64,000 bases of DNA from Eubacteriales bacterium (GCA_030539395.1 JAUNSC010000005.1:41795-105794), one strand, 5' to 3'; counted from the first letter of the stretch, positions 9,784 through 17,500 are shown. The notes: a model not told the origin generated them from the sequence alone. Numbers and translations: made by a program.

Positions 9784-9803
9784 AAAAACGGAGGACAACA
9801 GAT

Positions 9804-10511
9804 ATGCAGTTATCAGTTCGCCTGGCGGCAGTTGCACAGATGGCTGAGGGGGCAGAGTGTCTGGCGGATATCGGAACAGATCACGGGTATATCCCGATTT
9901 ATCTGATGGAGCAGGGAAAACTGCGGCGTGCCCTTGCTATGGATATCAATAAGGGGCCGCTTTTAAGGGCGCAGGAAAACATTCAGATGCATGGATTGCA
10001 GGAGAGTATTGAAACAAGATTATCAGACGGGGCAAAAATGCTGCGTCCGGGGGAAGCGGATACCGTTGTGATTGCCGGTATGGGAGGCGCACTGACAATG
10101 CGGATTCTTTCAGATGGTGCAGAAGCTTTAAAAGGTATAAAAACATTTGTGCTTCAGCCCCAGTCCGAGATAGAGAAAGTCAGAAGATTTCTTCATGTAA
10201 ACGGATTTTGTATTGAAGCAGAAAATATGGTAAAGGACGAGGGAAAGTACTATCCTCTGATGCGTGCCGTATATGGACGGCAGGAGACGTGGGAGACGTA
10301 TGAGTACCGCTTTGGGAAATATCTGATAGAGCAGAAAAATCCGGTACTTTTGGAATTTCTGCAAAAAGAAGAGAAGAAATACAGGCAGATACTGGAGAGG
10401 CTGGGCGAAAATGATTCACGGGACGCGGTAAAGCGCGGAAAAGAGCTGCAAAATAGCCTGTTTGAAATCGAAAAAGCAATCTCTTTGCTCAGTAATGAAG
10501 GAAATAGTTGA
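9804..10511 (+). CDS. trmK: tRNA (adenine-22-N1)-methyltransferase TrmK
   Basis: Class I SAM-dependent methyltransferase, 235 residues, that methylates A22 of tRNA. The SAM motif DIGTDHGYIPIYL (about residues 22-34) and the VIAGMGGALTMRIL motif are characteristic of the TrmK/YqfN family. The C-terminal 70 residues form the charged coiled coil typical of this enzyme. The ribosome site CGGAGGA precedes the ATG at 9804. In many Firmicutes a Nif3-like gene follows; here a BlaI-type regulator with its own promoter does. Confidence 0.9.
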   Translation: MQLSVRLAAVAQMAEGAECLADIGTDHGYIPIYLMEQGKLRRALAMDINKGPLLRAQENIQMHGLQESIETRLSDGAKMLRPGEADTVVIAGMGGALTMRILSDGAEALKGIKTFVLQPQSEIEKVRRFLHVNGFCIEAENMVKDEGKYYPLMRAVYGRQETWETYEYRFGKYLIEQKNPVLLEFLQKEEKKYRQILERLGENDSRDAVKRGKELQNSLFEIEKAISLLSNEGNS

Positions 10512-10541
10512 AAAAAGTATTTAAGACGTGGTAGAATCATA

Positions 10542-10574
10542 TTGACAACCAGTTCATTTAATTATAAAATGAAC
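10542..10574 (+). promoter_or_regulatory. Promoter with overlapping operator of the BlaI/M56 cassette
   Basis: TTGACA (10542-10547), 17 bases, TAAAAT (10565-10570). An exact 8-base inverted repeat, GTTCATTT (10552-10559) and AAATGAAC (10567-10574), overlaps the spacer and the -10. The position suits a repressor site that blocks RNA polymerase, presumably for the BlaI-like protein encoded just downstream. Confidence 0.65.
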
Positions 10575-10615
10575 AAGAATATTCAATGTTAATGTTAAAT
10601 GAGAGGTATATACCA

Positions 10616-10993
10616 GTGAAAAACAAAAATTTATTAACAGCCGCCGAGATGGAAATTATGGAAATTCTCTGGCAGAACGGACACCCGATGTCCAGTAATG
10701 ACATACTAAAAAGTGGAAAGATTGAAGGATGGAGTTCAGGATATCTTCACAATGTATTGCGTTCCATGCTTAAAAAGGAGGCAATCCGCGTAAACGGCAT
10801 GGTCCAGAATAATACACAGTATGCCAGAATGTTTGAGCCGAACCTTACAAAGGAGGAGTATGCGGCACGAATGGCGATGTCTGTAGGCATCGATGAAAAA
10901 TCAATTGCACATGTTGCAGTAGCTATGGCGCGCGAGACCGGAAGTGATGAGCTGATAGATGCGCTGGAGAAAATTATTGAAAAACTGAAATAG
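10616..10993 (+). CDS. BlaI/MecI/CopY-family transcriptional repressor
   Basis: Winged-helix repressor of about 126 residues. LLTAAEMEIMEILWQNGHP and the following DILKSGK...GYLHNVLRSMLKKEA match the BlaI DNA-binding fold; a C-terminal dimerisation helix follows. The GTG at 10616 is preferred, since GAGAGG lies 10 bases upstream and the family typically starts just before the LTAAE motif; the ATG at 10586 would add ten unlikely residues. In the known pair, the M56 membrane protease triggers cleavage of BlaI and derepression. The M56 gene starts 11 bases downstream. The cleavage site cannot be identified from sequence. Confidence 0.88.
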   Translation: MKNKNLLTAAEMEIMEILWQNGHPMSSNDILKSGKIEGWSSGYLHNVLRSMLKKEAIRVNGMVQNNTQYARMFEPNLTKEEYAARMAMSVGIDEKSIAHVAVAMARETGSDELIDALEKIIEKLK

Positions 10994-11004
10994 GAGAAGA
11001 GGTT

Positions 11005-12183
11005 TTGGATAACTTTCTATTATTATATATCATGATGATTTTATGGAGTATCCTGTTTGGCCTGCTTTTCATAATCGTACGAAAGACAAAAGTTTTAAGG
11101 AACAGATTTGGGATTACGGCATGCATCGTGGTGTGCGTATGTTTATATGTCAGAATGATGGTGCCGTTTGATATTGGATTATTCCAGCCGATACAAATTG
11201 AGTGGGGATGGTTTTGCTGGTGGTATGATACACTTAATATGGCAAAACTGTTCTTTGGCGTGTTTTCTGTTACGCAGGTTCTGTGTTTCGTATGGATTGC
11301 GACGGGAATTGCACTCTTTCTGCGGTGGGTAAACTTTTACAGAAAGATATGGTGTGCAGTCTCACAGAGCGGCCTTCCGGGTGATAAGATGATGGATTCC
11401 GTTCTTGATAAGGTTATCAGGGACGGCGGCTTCCGTAGAAAACCAGAAATCGTTATGATCAAAAATTTCAGATCAGCGTACAGCATCGGTCTGCTTCATC
11501 AGAAGATACTGGTTCCGCCGGGAAAATATTCCGAGCGGGAGCTGTACAACATATTCTTTCATGAGATGACTCATTTCAGGAAGGGCGATTTGTGGCTAAA
11601 GGCAGCTGCCAATGCCATGATCTGCATTTTCTGGTGGAATCCTCTTGTGCATCTGCTCAAAAAGGAGATGGATGCAGTACTTGAGATCCGCTGTGATGTC
11701 AGTGTGACAGAGGGCAAGTCCCCGGAGGAACGCAGAGAATATCTGAGGACGATCATCAATGTCATGAAAGAGGAGGAGTCTATAGCCGGAAATGATTTTA
11801 AGCGAATGAAACTGCTGGCAGAAAATGCAGCAGGTTTTGTAAAGCCGTCCACTTATGAAGAGATGATGAGGGAACGCTTTAACGCGGTAGTTGATGGCGA
11901 GAGGGCCTTTGGTGAAAAGAAAGTGTTTTCCGCGCTGTGGATCATCGCAATGATTGGGCTGATGATACTCAGCTATACGTTTGTCATATTGCCTTATCGT
12001 CAGCCGGATTCTAAGGGAGAAGCATTTTATTCAGAAGTTATGCCGGATGAGATTACAGTTACAGAGCTTGAGGACGGGAAATATATCCTTCATTTTGAGG
12101 TTGATGGGGAAGAATTCCAATATCCAATCGGTGAAGAAGTTTTTCTTGAATTTGAAAAAAGTAGAGGGAATGTAGAAAAGTGA
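11005..12183 (+). CDS. BlaR1-type M56 membrane metalloprotease without a beta-lactam sensor domain
   Basis: Integral membrane zinc protease, 392 residues. Several hydrophobic segments precede the HEMTH zinc site at residues 186-190. A last membrane span near 310-332 (SALWIIAMIGLMIL) is followed by only about 55 extracytoplasmic residues. Classical BlaR1/MecR1 proteins end in a large penicillin-binding sensor, missing here, so the trigger must be something else. The start is TTG after AGGAGAAGAGG. The next gene overlaps by four bases (GTGA), implying translational coupling to the small secreted protein. Confidence 0.87.
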   Translation: MDNFLLLYIMMILWSILFGLLFIIVRKTKVLRNRFGITACIVVCVCLYVRMMVPFDIGLFQPIQIEWGWFCWWYDTLNMAKLFFGVFSVTQVLCFVWIATGIALFLRWVNFYRKIWCAVSQSGLPGDKMMDSVLDKVIRDGGFRRKPEIVMIKNFRSAYSIGLLHQKILVPPGKYSERELYNIFFHEMTHFRKGDLWLKAAANAMICIFWWNPLVHLLKKEMDAVLEIRCDVSVTEGKSPEERREYLRTIINVMKEEESIAGNDFKRMKLLAENAAGFVKPSTYEEMMRERFNAVVDGERAFGEKKVFSALWIIAMIGLMILSYTFVILPYRQPDSKGEAFYSEVMPDEITVTELEDGKYILHFEVDGEEFQYPIGEEVFLEFEKSRGNVEK

Positions 12184-12422
12184 AAAAAAATTTTGCATTA
12201 GTTATGTTTTTATTGACAATAAGTTTGACCGGCACTGCCGGATTTGCAAGCGAACAGAAGCCGGCAGAGGTTGTTCAGGAGCAGCGTGATGACGGTGCAC
12301 AGACAAGAATCGCAGATACCATTGAGACGAAATATCGTGAAAATAATGGTTATCTGGAGTACCGCAGATGGAATTGCACCAAGGGATGCTGGGTGGATCC
12401 TTACTGGATCAGACTTGCATAA
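12180..12422 (+). CDS. Small secreted protein coupled to the M56 protease
   Basis: An 80-residue protein with a clear signal peptide: three lysines, then a hydrophobic run and cleavage likely after GFAS near residue 24. The mature part is about 56 residues. Its C-terminus is rich in aromatics (NGYLEYRRWN, then a CTKGC pair and WVDPYWIRLA), and the two cysteines could form a disulfide. The GTG start overlaps the stop of the M56 gene and a terminator follows at 12443. I know no function for it. Its place as last gene of a BlaI-M56 operon suggests a substrate, signal or anti-sensor of that protease. Confidence 0.75.
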   Translation: MKKNFALVMFLLTISLTGTAGFASEQKPAEVVQEQRDDGAQTRIADTIETKYRENNGYLEYRRWNCTKGCWVDPYWIRLA

Positions 12423-12442
12423 GTGTTTAAAAAAGAGTTTTT

Positions 12443-12469
12443 AAGGGACGTCTCAGGATGTCCCTTTTT
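12443..12469 (+). terminator. Rho-independent terminator of the BlaI/M56 cassette
   Basis: AAGGGACGTC, loop TCAG, GATGTCCCTT (one G-T pair), then T5. It closes the three-gene cassette. Confidence 0.85.
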
Positions 12470-12603
12470 GCATATCGGAATTTTTTGTGAGAGCCTGTTC
12501 TTAGGAATTGGCATTTTCCTGTCTGGATTTCTGTAATTTTCTTTTAAAAACCTTCTGAAAAACCCCTTTTTTGAAAAAATTTGGATTTTTATTAAATAAG
12601 GTA

Positions 12604-12632
12604 TTGACACTTGATAAATTAATTTATATATT
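12604..12632 (+). promoter_or_regulatory. Promoter of the XRE regulator gene, with a palindrome in the spacer
   Basis: TTGACA (12604-12609), 17 bases, TATATT (12627-12632). The spacer holds a 14-base perfect palindrome (ATAAATT/AATTTAT, 12614-12627). It could be an autoregulatory operator, but AT-rich palindromes arise easily. The 140 bases before it, after the terminator, show nothing else. Confidence 0.55.
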
Positions 12633-12694
12633 ATAAATATTAGTAATTAATAGATAATTGCATAATTTGTAAGATAATAAATTGGGGTATTGTT

Positions 12695-13039
12695 ATGATG
12701 GATGAATTTCGGGTGATTTCAGAAAATCTCAGATATCTGAGAGAGAAGAGGGGATATACGCAGGAAAAGCTTGCTGAGATGGTGGGACTGTCGGCTTCCC
12801 ATATAAGCAAGGTGGAATCGGGACAGAGGCGTGTTGGTATGAAAACATATCTGCATATTTTAAATGTTTTGAATGTCAGTCCGGACGAATATGTACTTTG
12901 CGCCATGAATGAGATCAGTGAAAATGATGCGGAACGTCTCAGGGAAATACTGGAGGACTGTACAGAAGAGGAAAGAGAATTTTTGTTGGCCAGCCTGAAA
13001 AACCTCAAAGAAAATATGCGGAAATTTAAGCCTGTTTGA
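12695..13039 (+). CDS. XRE-family helix-turn-helix regulator
   Basis: A 114-residue DNA-binding protein. Residues about 6-62 form a Cro/C1-type HTH: LRYLREKRGYTQEKLAEMVG, then SASHISKVESGQRRVG. The remaining 45 residues are helical and acidic and may serve for dimerisation. It has its own promoter and a terminator straight after the stop, so it is a single-gene unit. The ribosome site before ATG 12695 is weak (GGGGTA); the ATG at 12698 is an equal choice. Targets unknown; the surrounding genes give no strong clue. Confidence 0.85.
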   Translation: MMDEFRVISENLRYLREKRGYTQEKLAEMVGLSASHISKVESGQRRVGMKTYLHILNVLNVSPDEYVLCAMNEISENDAERLREILEDCTEEEREFLLASLKNLKENMRKFKPV

Positions 13040-13040
13040 C

Positions 13041-13066
13041 AAAAATGGCCAAGCGGCCATTTTTTA
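13041..13066 (+). terminator. Rho-independent terminator after the XRE gene
   Basis: AAAAATGGCC, loop AAGC, GGCCATTTTT, continuing into T's. Confidence 0.85.
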
Positions 13067-13198
13067 TTGCAAAATCTGTGGACATTTATAGCGAAAAAAC
13101 GGGAAAAGACGACAAAAAAGGAGGTAGAATTTTGTAAATTTATGAGTAAAAATCTGATTTGGCAATAAAATACAAAAATAAGGACAGTTCAGTCACTT

Positions 13199-13225
13199 TT
13201 TAACAGTCTTTTTCGATAATATAAT
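13199..13225 (+). promoter_or_regulatory. Weak promoter of the Spo0A-C-like gene with a possible 0A box
   Basis: TATAAT at 13220-13225 has only a poor -35 (TTTAAC at 13199, 15-base spacer). TTCGATA at 13212-13218 reads TATCGAA on the other strand, one base from the Spo0A-box core TGTCGAA. A weak -35 plus such a box would fit activator control, but the evidence is thin. The 130 bases upstream are AT-rich with no gene. Confidence 0.3.
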
Positions 13226-13307
13226 AGATTTATCAAAAGACATATACTCCCATATTACATATGTATATGCGACATAAAACAAAAAATACGAAATGAGGGG
13301 TACGATT

Positions 13308-13769
13308 ATGAACAAAAACCAAATTGAAAATGTTTTGATTGAGATGGGGATACCGGCAAGCATTAATGGATTCCGATATATTACGGATGCTTTACTGATC
13401 CTGGACAGCGAGGAGAACAGGAACGTAAAATATACCTACCTGTATTATATGATTGCAAGAAAAAATGATTCTACACCGGCACGGGTAGAGCGTTCTATCC
13501 GTCATGCTTTTGATTTGGCCAGGAATTGTAAGACAGATTTTGAAATCGTAGATCATTATATCGGATTTGTAAACTGCTCTAATTCAGCATCTTTAAAAAT
13601 GCTGTATATGAGAATTTCAGAACAAAATAATCCTGTTCCGGTAAAAAAGGAAGAAAAAGTGGAAGAGAAAAAAGAAGAGATTGTTGGAATAACAGAATCT
13701 CAGCTGAAACTTTTAGTAAAGGAAATGCTCAAAGAAACAATAAGGGAGATTCTTGAAGAGCCTGCATAG
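13308..13769 (+). CDS. Stand-alone Spo0A C-terminal-type DNA-binding protein
   Basis: About 153 residues. Residues 3-105 resemble the Spo0A effector domain: LIEMGIPASINGFRYITDAL, YLYYMIARK and the recognition-helix segment STPARVERSIRHAFDLA. There is no receiver domain, so it cannot be controlled by the usual aspartate phosphorylation. The tail has a lysine/glutamate stretch (KKEEKVEEKKEE) then a helix. The ATG at 13308 is chosen because GAGGGG at 13295-13300 fits it; that site overlaps the earlier ATG at 13293. A terminator follows. It may bind 0A-like boxes and modulate Spo0A-controlled genes. Confidence 0.78.
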   Translation: MNKNQIENVLIEMGIPASINGFRYITDALLILDSEENRNVKYTYLYYMIARKNDSTPARVERSIRHAFDLARNCKTDFEIVDHYIGFVNCSNSASLKMLYMRISEQNNPVPVKKEEKVEEKKEEIVGITESQLKLLVKEMLKETIREILEEPA

Positions 13770-13800
13770 AAAAGAATATGTAAAAATGGGAGTGTACATG

Positions 13801-13843
13801 GAAAAAGTGCCAAAATATTTGAGCACTTTTTCTTTGTTTTTAG
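13801..13843 (+). terminator. Rho-independent terminator after the Spo0A-C-like gene
   Basis: GAAAAAGTGC (13801-13810), 12-base loop, GCACTTTTTC (13823-13832), then a T-rich run. Confidence 0.85.
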
Positions 13844-13861
13844 AAAGGAGTGTGCTATACT
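13834..13861 (+). promoter_or_regulatory. Promoter of the LCP-topB unit
   Basis: Extended -10 TGC-TATACT (13853-13861) with TTGTTT 16 bases upstream. The ATG lies 35 bases downstream. Confidence 0.5.
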
Positions 13862-13896
13862 GTGTAACGTCAACAATAAGAAGCGGGGGTAAGAAC

Positions 13897-14775
13897 ATGA
13901 GAAAAAGAATCCTGGCAGGTATGTTAATGCTGATTTTTTGTCTGGGCATGATACCGGTATCTGCATATGAGGAGACAGAAATGACGGAGGAATCTGCAGA
14001 AAAACCGTTTAATATTCTTTTGATCGGGGTGGATCGCAGAGATGATTCATGGAACGGTAATGCGGATGTTATGATGCTTGTCACAGTGAATTTTGATAAA
14101 CAGACGATTTTTCTGACTTCTTTTTTGCGGGATCTCTATGCGGACATTCCCGGAGTGGGAGTGCGCAAATTGAATGCAGCCTGTGCCAACGGCGGAGCAG
14201 AACTCTGTGTGGAAACGATAGAGGCAAATTATAAGGTGGATATTGATAATTATGCCATGGTGGATTTCTCTTCTATGAGGGAGATCGTGGATGCTCTGGG
14301 CGGCGTGGATATGGAGATCAGTGAAGAAGAGAGACTGGTTTCGAACGACTATATAAAGGTAATGTGTGAGGCGGATGGTGTTCCTGCGGAGGAGCATCTT
14401 ATTGAGGCCGCGGGGCTGGTCCATATGGATGGATATCAGGCGGTGGGATATGCCCGCAACCGTTATACGGGCGGTACCAATGATTTCGGACGGACAGGAC
14501 GTCAGAGAGAAATCATGATGGGATTGTTTGAAAAGGAAGAATCGGCAGGCATGGATGAGATGATACAGAGCTTTTTGGAAATACTTCCTTTTATGGAAAG
14601 CGATATAAACCCTCTTTCAATTCTTGCACTGCTTCCTAAATTTGCGGATATACAGGAATTTGATGTGGAAGAACTGCACATTCCCTACGATAATGAATAT
14701 TATGTGCAGGACGAAATTCTGATTCCGACAGATATGGATAATACAATTTCAAAATTGAAAGAAACGATTGGCTGA
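13897..14775 (+). CDS. LytR-CpsA-Psr (LCP) family protein
   Basis: Cell-wall glycopolymer ligase family, 292 residues from ATG 13897; the frame extends upstream through a terminator, so longer starts are not credible. It has a signal peptide or membrane anchor (residues 2-22) and an LCP domain with FNILLIGVDRRDD, FLTSFLRDLYADIPG and the arginine-rich GYARNRYTGG...FGRTGRQREI. These bind the polyprenyl-pyrophosphate substrate. Such enzymes attach teichoic acids or polysaccharides to peptidoglycan. topB starts 13 bases after the stop, probably cotranscribed though functionally unrelated. Confidence 0.88.
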   Translation: MRKRILAGMLMLIFCLGMIPVSAYEETEMTEESAEKPFNILLIGVDRRDDSWNGNADVMMLVTVNFDKQTIFLTSFLRDLYADIPGVGVRKLNAACANGGAELCVETIEANYKVDIDNYAMVDFSSMREIVDALGGVDMEISEEERLVSNDYIKVMCEADGVPAEEHLIEAAGLVHMDGYQAVGYARNRYTGGTNDFGRTGRQREIMMGLFEKEESAGMDEMIQSFLEILPFMESDINPLSILALLPKFADIQEFDVEELHIPYDNEYYVQDEILIPTDMDNTISKLKETIG

Positions 14776-14788
14776 TCAGGAGAGAATC

Positions 14789-16918
14789 ATGAAATCACTT
14801 GTAATTGCAGAAAAGCCTTCGGTAGCACGGGATATAGCCCGGGTCCTTGGATGTTCAGGTAAGGGAAACGGCGCGCTGGAGGGCAGTAAATATGTGGTAA
14901 CCTGGGCACTGGGCCATCTGGTCACACTGGCAGATCCGGAGGAATATGACAAAAAATATGCGAAGTGGGACATGGATATGCTTCCGGTGATGCCGGAAAA
15001 GATGCAGCTGGTGGTCATTCGCCAGAGTGCAAAGCAGTATAATGCGGTGAAGACCCAGATTTACCGGAAAGATATAAATGAGATTATTATTGCCACAGAC
15101 GCAGGCAGAGAGGGAGAACTGGTGGCGCGTTGGATTCTTGAAAAAGCAGGATGCCGTAAGCCCATAAAACGTCTCTGGATTTCGTCAGTGACGGACAAGG
15201 CAATCCGGGATGGCTTTCAAAATCTGGTGGATGGAAGAAAATACGATAACCTCTATGCGGCGGCTGTCTGCAGGGCAGAGGCGGACTGGCTGGTGGGAAT
15301 AAACGGAACCAGGGCATTGACCTGTAAACATAACGCGCAGCTTTCCTGCGGACGTGTGCAGACACCTGCTCTGGCGCTGATTGCCCAGAGGGAAGAGGAA
15401 ATCAAAAAATTTGTCCCCCAGGAATATTATGGCGTGCAGGTGTCTGACGGAAAAGTACGCTGGACCTGGCAGGACAGGAAAAACGGAAGTTTCAGGAGCT
15501 TTTCCAGAGAGCGGATCGAGGACGTTTACCGCAGAGTTAGGGAAGGCCGGCTTACTGTTAAGGAGATAAAAGATACAGAAAAGAAAACTTACGCTCCCGG
15601 TCTTTACGATCTGACGGAACTGCAGAGGGATGCCAATAAGAAATTTGGATATTCCGCAAAGCAGACACTGAATATCATGCAGAGTCTTTATGAGCATCAT
15701 AAAGTGCTGACTTATCCGAGAACAGATTCAAGATATCTTACAGATGATGTGGCCGCAACGTTGAAGGACAGGCTAAAAGCTGTAAATATCGGACCTTACA
15801 GGCAGCTTGCGGGAAAACTTATTATGCAGCCGGTAAAGACAAATAAGAGTTTTGTAGATAATCAAAAGGTGGGAGACCACCATGCGATCATTCCTACAGA
15901 ACAGTTTGTGCAGCTGGATAAGATGAGCAATGAAGAACGCAGGATTTATGATCTTGTGGTGCGCAGATTTTTGTGTGTGCTGTATCCGCCGTGCGTGTAT
16001 CTGCAGACTGCACTTAGAGCAGAATGCGCCGGGGAGGAATTCGCGGCAAAAGGGAAAGTTGTGAAAAGTCCGGGCTGGAGAGAGGTGTATGAAGCGCAAA
16101 AGGATGAAGAAGACAGTGAAGAGTTTCTGTCAGAACAGACATTGCCGCAGATGAAACAGGGACAGATGCTGAAAATCGTGAATGCGCAGATTACAACAGG
16201 CAGGACAAACCCGCCTGCACACTATACAGAGGCGGGACTTTTGACTGCCATGGAAAAGGGCGGTCTTGGGACTGTGGCCACAAGGGCGGATATCATAGAG
16301 AAGCTTTTTAACACATTTATGATGGAAAAACGCGGAAATGAGATACATCTGACAGGCAAGGCAAAGCAGCTGCTGCAGCTGGTGCCGGCTGAGCTGCGTA
16401 CTCCGGAGCTTACGGCTGACTGGGAAAGAAAGCTTCTAAAAATCTCCCAGGGGCAAATGAAGCGGATCAGTTTTATGAATGAAATAGAAGCCTATACGCA
16501 GGAAATTGTAAATGAGATCAGGGAAGACAGCGGGGTTTTCCGTCATGATAATCTGACAAATCATAAATGCCCGGTCTGCGGAAAGCGAATGTTGTCAGCA
16601 AACGGAAAGCAGGCAAAAATGCTGGTTTGTCAGGACAGGGAATGCGGTCATCGGGAAGTGATTTCCAGGGTGACAAATGCAAGATGTCCGAATTGCCATA
16701 AAAAGATGGAGATGTATGAAAAGAATGGTGAAAAGACATTTATTTGCAAGTGCGGATATAAAGAGAAGCTTTCTGCATTTCAGGCGCGGCGGGAAAAAGA
16801 AGGAGCGGGCGTCAGCAAACGGGATGTGCAAAAATATATGAGACAGCAGCAAAAGGAAGCAAAGGAGCCTGTTAATAATGCATTTGCAAATGCCCTTGCC
16901 AATATCAAACTGGATTAA
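14789..16918 (+). CDS. topB: DNA topoisomerase III
   Basis: Type IA topoisomerase, about 710 residues from ATG 14789 with CAGGAGAG upstream. TOPRIM motifs are SLVIAEKPSVARDIARVLG and IATDAGREGELVARWIL; the catalytic tyrosine lies in LTYPRTDSRYL. The C-terminal 100 residues carry paired-cysteine zinc ribbons (CPVCGKRM, CQDRECG, CPNCHKKM, CKCG). It decatenates DNA or resolves recombination intermediates. It differs from topA at 51 kb by the HLVTLADPEEYD motif typical of TopB. A bidirectional terminator follows. Confidence 0.93.
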   Translation: MKSLVIAEKPSVARDIARVLGCSGKGNGALEGSKYVVTWALGHLVTLADPEEYDKKYAKWDMDMLPVMPEKMQLVVIRQSAKQYNAVKTQIYRKDINEIIIATDAGREGELVARWILEKAGCRKPIKRLWISSVTDKAIRDGFQNLVDGRKYDNLYAAAVCRAEADWLVGINGTRALTCKHNAQLSCGRVQTPALALIAQREEEIKKFVPQEYYGVQVSDGKVRWTWQDRKNGSFRSFSRERIEDVYRRVREGRLTVKEIKDTEKKTYAPGLYDLTELQRDANKKFGYSAKQTLNIMQSLYEHHKVLTYPRTDSRYLTDDVAATLKDRLKAVNIGPYRQLAGKLIMQPVKTNKSFVDNQKVGDHHAIIPTEQFVQLDKMSNEERRIYDLVVRRFLCVLYPPCVYLQTALRAECAGEEFAAKGKVVKSPGWREVYEAQKDEEDSEEFLSEQTLPQMKQGQMLKIVNAQITTGRTNPPAHYTEAGLLTAMEKGGLGTVATRADIIEKLFNTFMMEKRGNEIHLTGKAKQLLQLVPAELRTPELTADWERKLLKISQGQMKRISFMNEIEAYTQEIVNEIREDSGVFRHDNLTNHKCPVCGKRMLSANGKQAKMLVCQDRECGHREVISRVTNARCPNCHKKMEMYEKNGEKTFICKCGYKEKLSAFQARREKEGAGVSKRDVQKYMRQQQKEAKEPVNNAFANALANIKLD

Positions 16919-16920
16919 AA

Positions 16921-16956
16921 AAAGACCATCGGATGACGGGCCGATGGTCTTTTAAT
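16921..16956. terminator. Bidirectional terminator between topB and rpsT
   Basis: Perfect 12-base stem (AAAGACCATCGG/CCGATGGTCTTT) with an 8-base loop. T4 follows on the plus strand and a longer T-run on the minus strand, so it serves both genes. A smaller GACAGG/CCTGTC hairpin at 16974-16992 lies nearer the rpsT stop. Confidence 0.9.
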
Positions 16957-16998
16957 TTGGATTCATTTTATTGGACAGGCAGCAGACCTGTCAATCTA

Positions 16999-17259
16999 TT
17001 AAAGTGAATTTACAGCTTTTGCCAGACGGGAAACTTTTCTGGCTGCATTGTTTTTGTGATAAACGCCTTTTGTAGCTGCTTTATCAATAACAGATGTAGC
17101 ATTCAGCAGAGCAGCAGTTGCAGCAGTTTTATCTTTTGCAGCTACAGCAGCTTCTACTTTTTTGATAGCTGTCTTCACAGCAGAGCGGATAGATTTATTG
17201 CGCTCATATTTTGTTCTGTTTACTAAAATACGTTTCTTAGCAGATTTAATGTTAGCCAA
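16999..17259 (-). CDS. rpsT: Ribosomal protein S20
   Basis: Small 30S ribosomal subunit protein, 86 residues, very lysine/alanine-rich, starting MANIKSAKKRILVN and containing NKSIRSAVKTAIKK, as in bacterial S20. GGAGGTGT precedes the start (17267-17274). Its own promoter lies about 85 bases upstream. The long leader holds an 8-base stem (TTATGTTA/TAACATAA, 17299-17333) that might serve feedback control, as S20 is autoregulated in other bacteria. Confidence 0.96.
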   Translation of the reverse strand: MANIKSAKKRILVNRTKYERNKSIRSAVKTAIKKVEAAVAAKDKTAATAALLNATSVIDKAATKGVYHKNNAARKVSRLAKAVNSL

Positions 17260-17345
17260 TTCCCAGACACCTCCAAAATATTTTCTATTATCATTCCGTT
17301 ATGTTAAACTCGGACACGGACGTTCTAACATAAACATACGAATAT

Positions 17346-17374
17346 ATTTTAGTGCAGAAGGTGTGGTCTGTCAA
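17346..17374 (-). promoter_or_regulatory. rpsT promoter
   Basis: On the minus strand: TTGACA (17369-17374), 17 bases, TAAAAT (17346-17351). It is followed by a leader of about 80 bases with the 17299-17333 stem. Confidence 0.75.
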
Positions 17375-17428
17375 TACAAAAATCACATTTTTTTATTACA
17401 AATATAATGCAAAAATGTTATGAAAAAA

Positions 17429-17463
17429 CATATTTACATCAAAATTATATCATATTTACATCA
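17429..17463. repeat. Direct repeat upstream of the dlt-like operon
   Basis: CATATTTACATCA occurs at 17429-17441 and again at 17451-17463, a 22-base period or about two helical turns. It lies 38-72 bases before the first gene, in a stretch without a clear consensus promoter. It may be a binding site for a regulator. Confidence 0.5.
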
Positions 17464-17500
17464 TAATTCTGTAATAAAATTTATTCGGGAGGAAGAAGAT

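Noticed and set aside
13118-13164. A consensus ribosome site AAGGAGGT with an 8-codon frame (ATG 13142)
   Set aside because: The spacing to that ATG is too long, and the nearer TTG is followed at once by a stop. Probably chance in an A-rich region.
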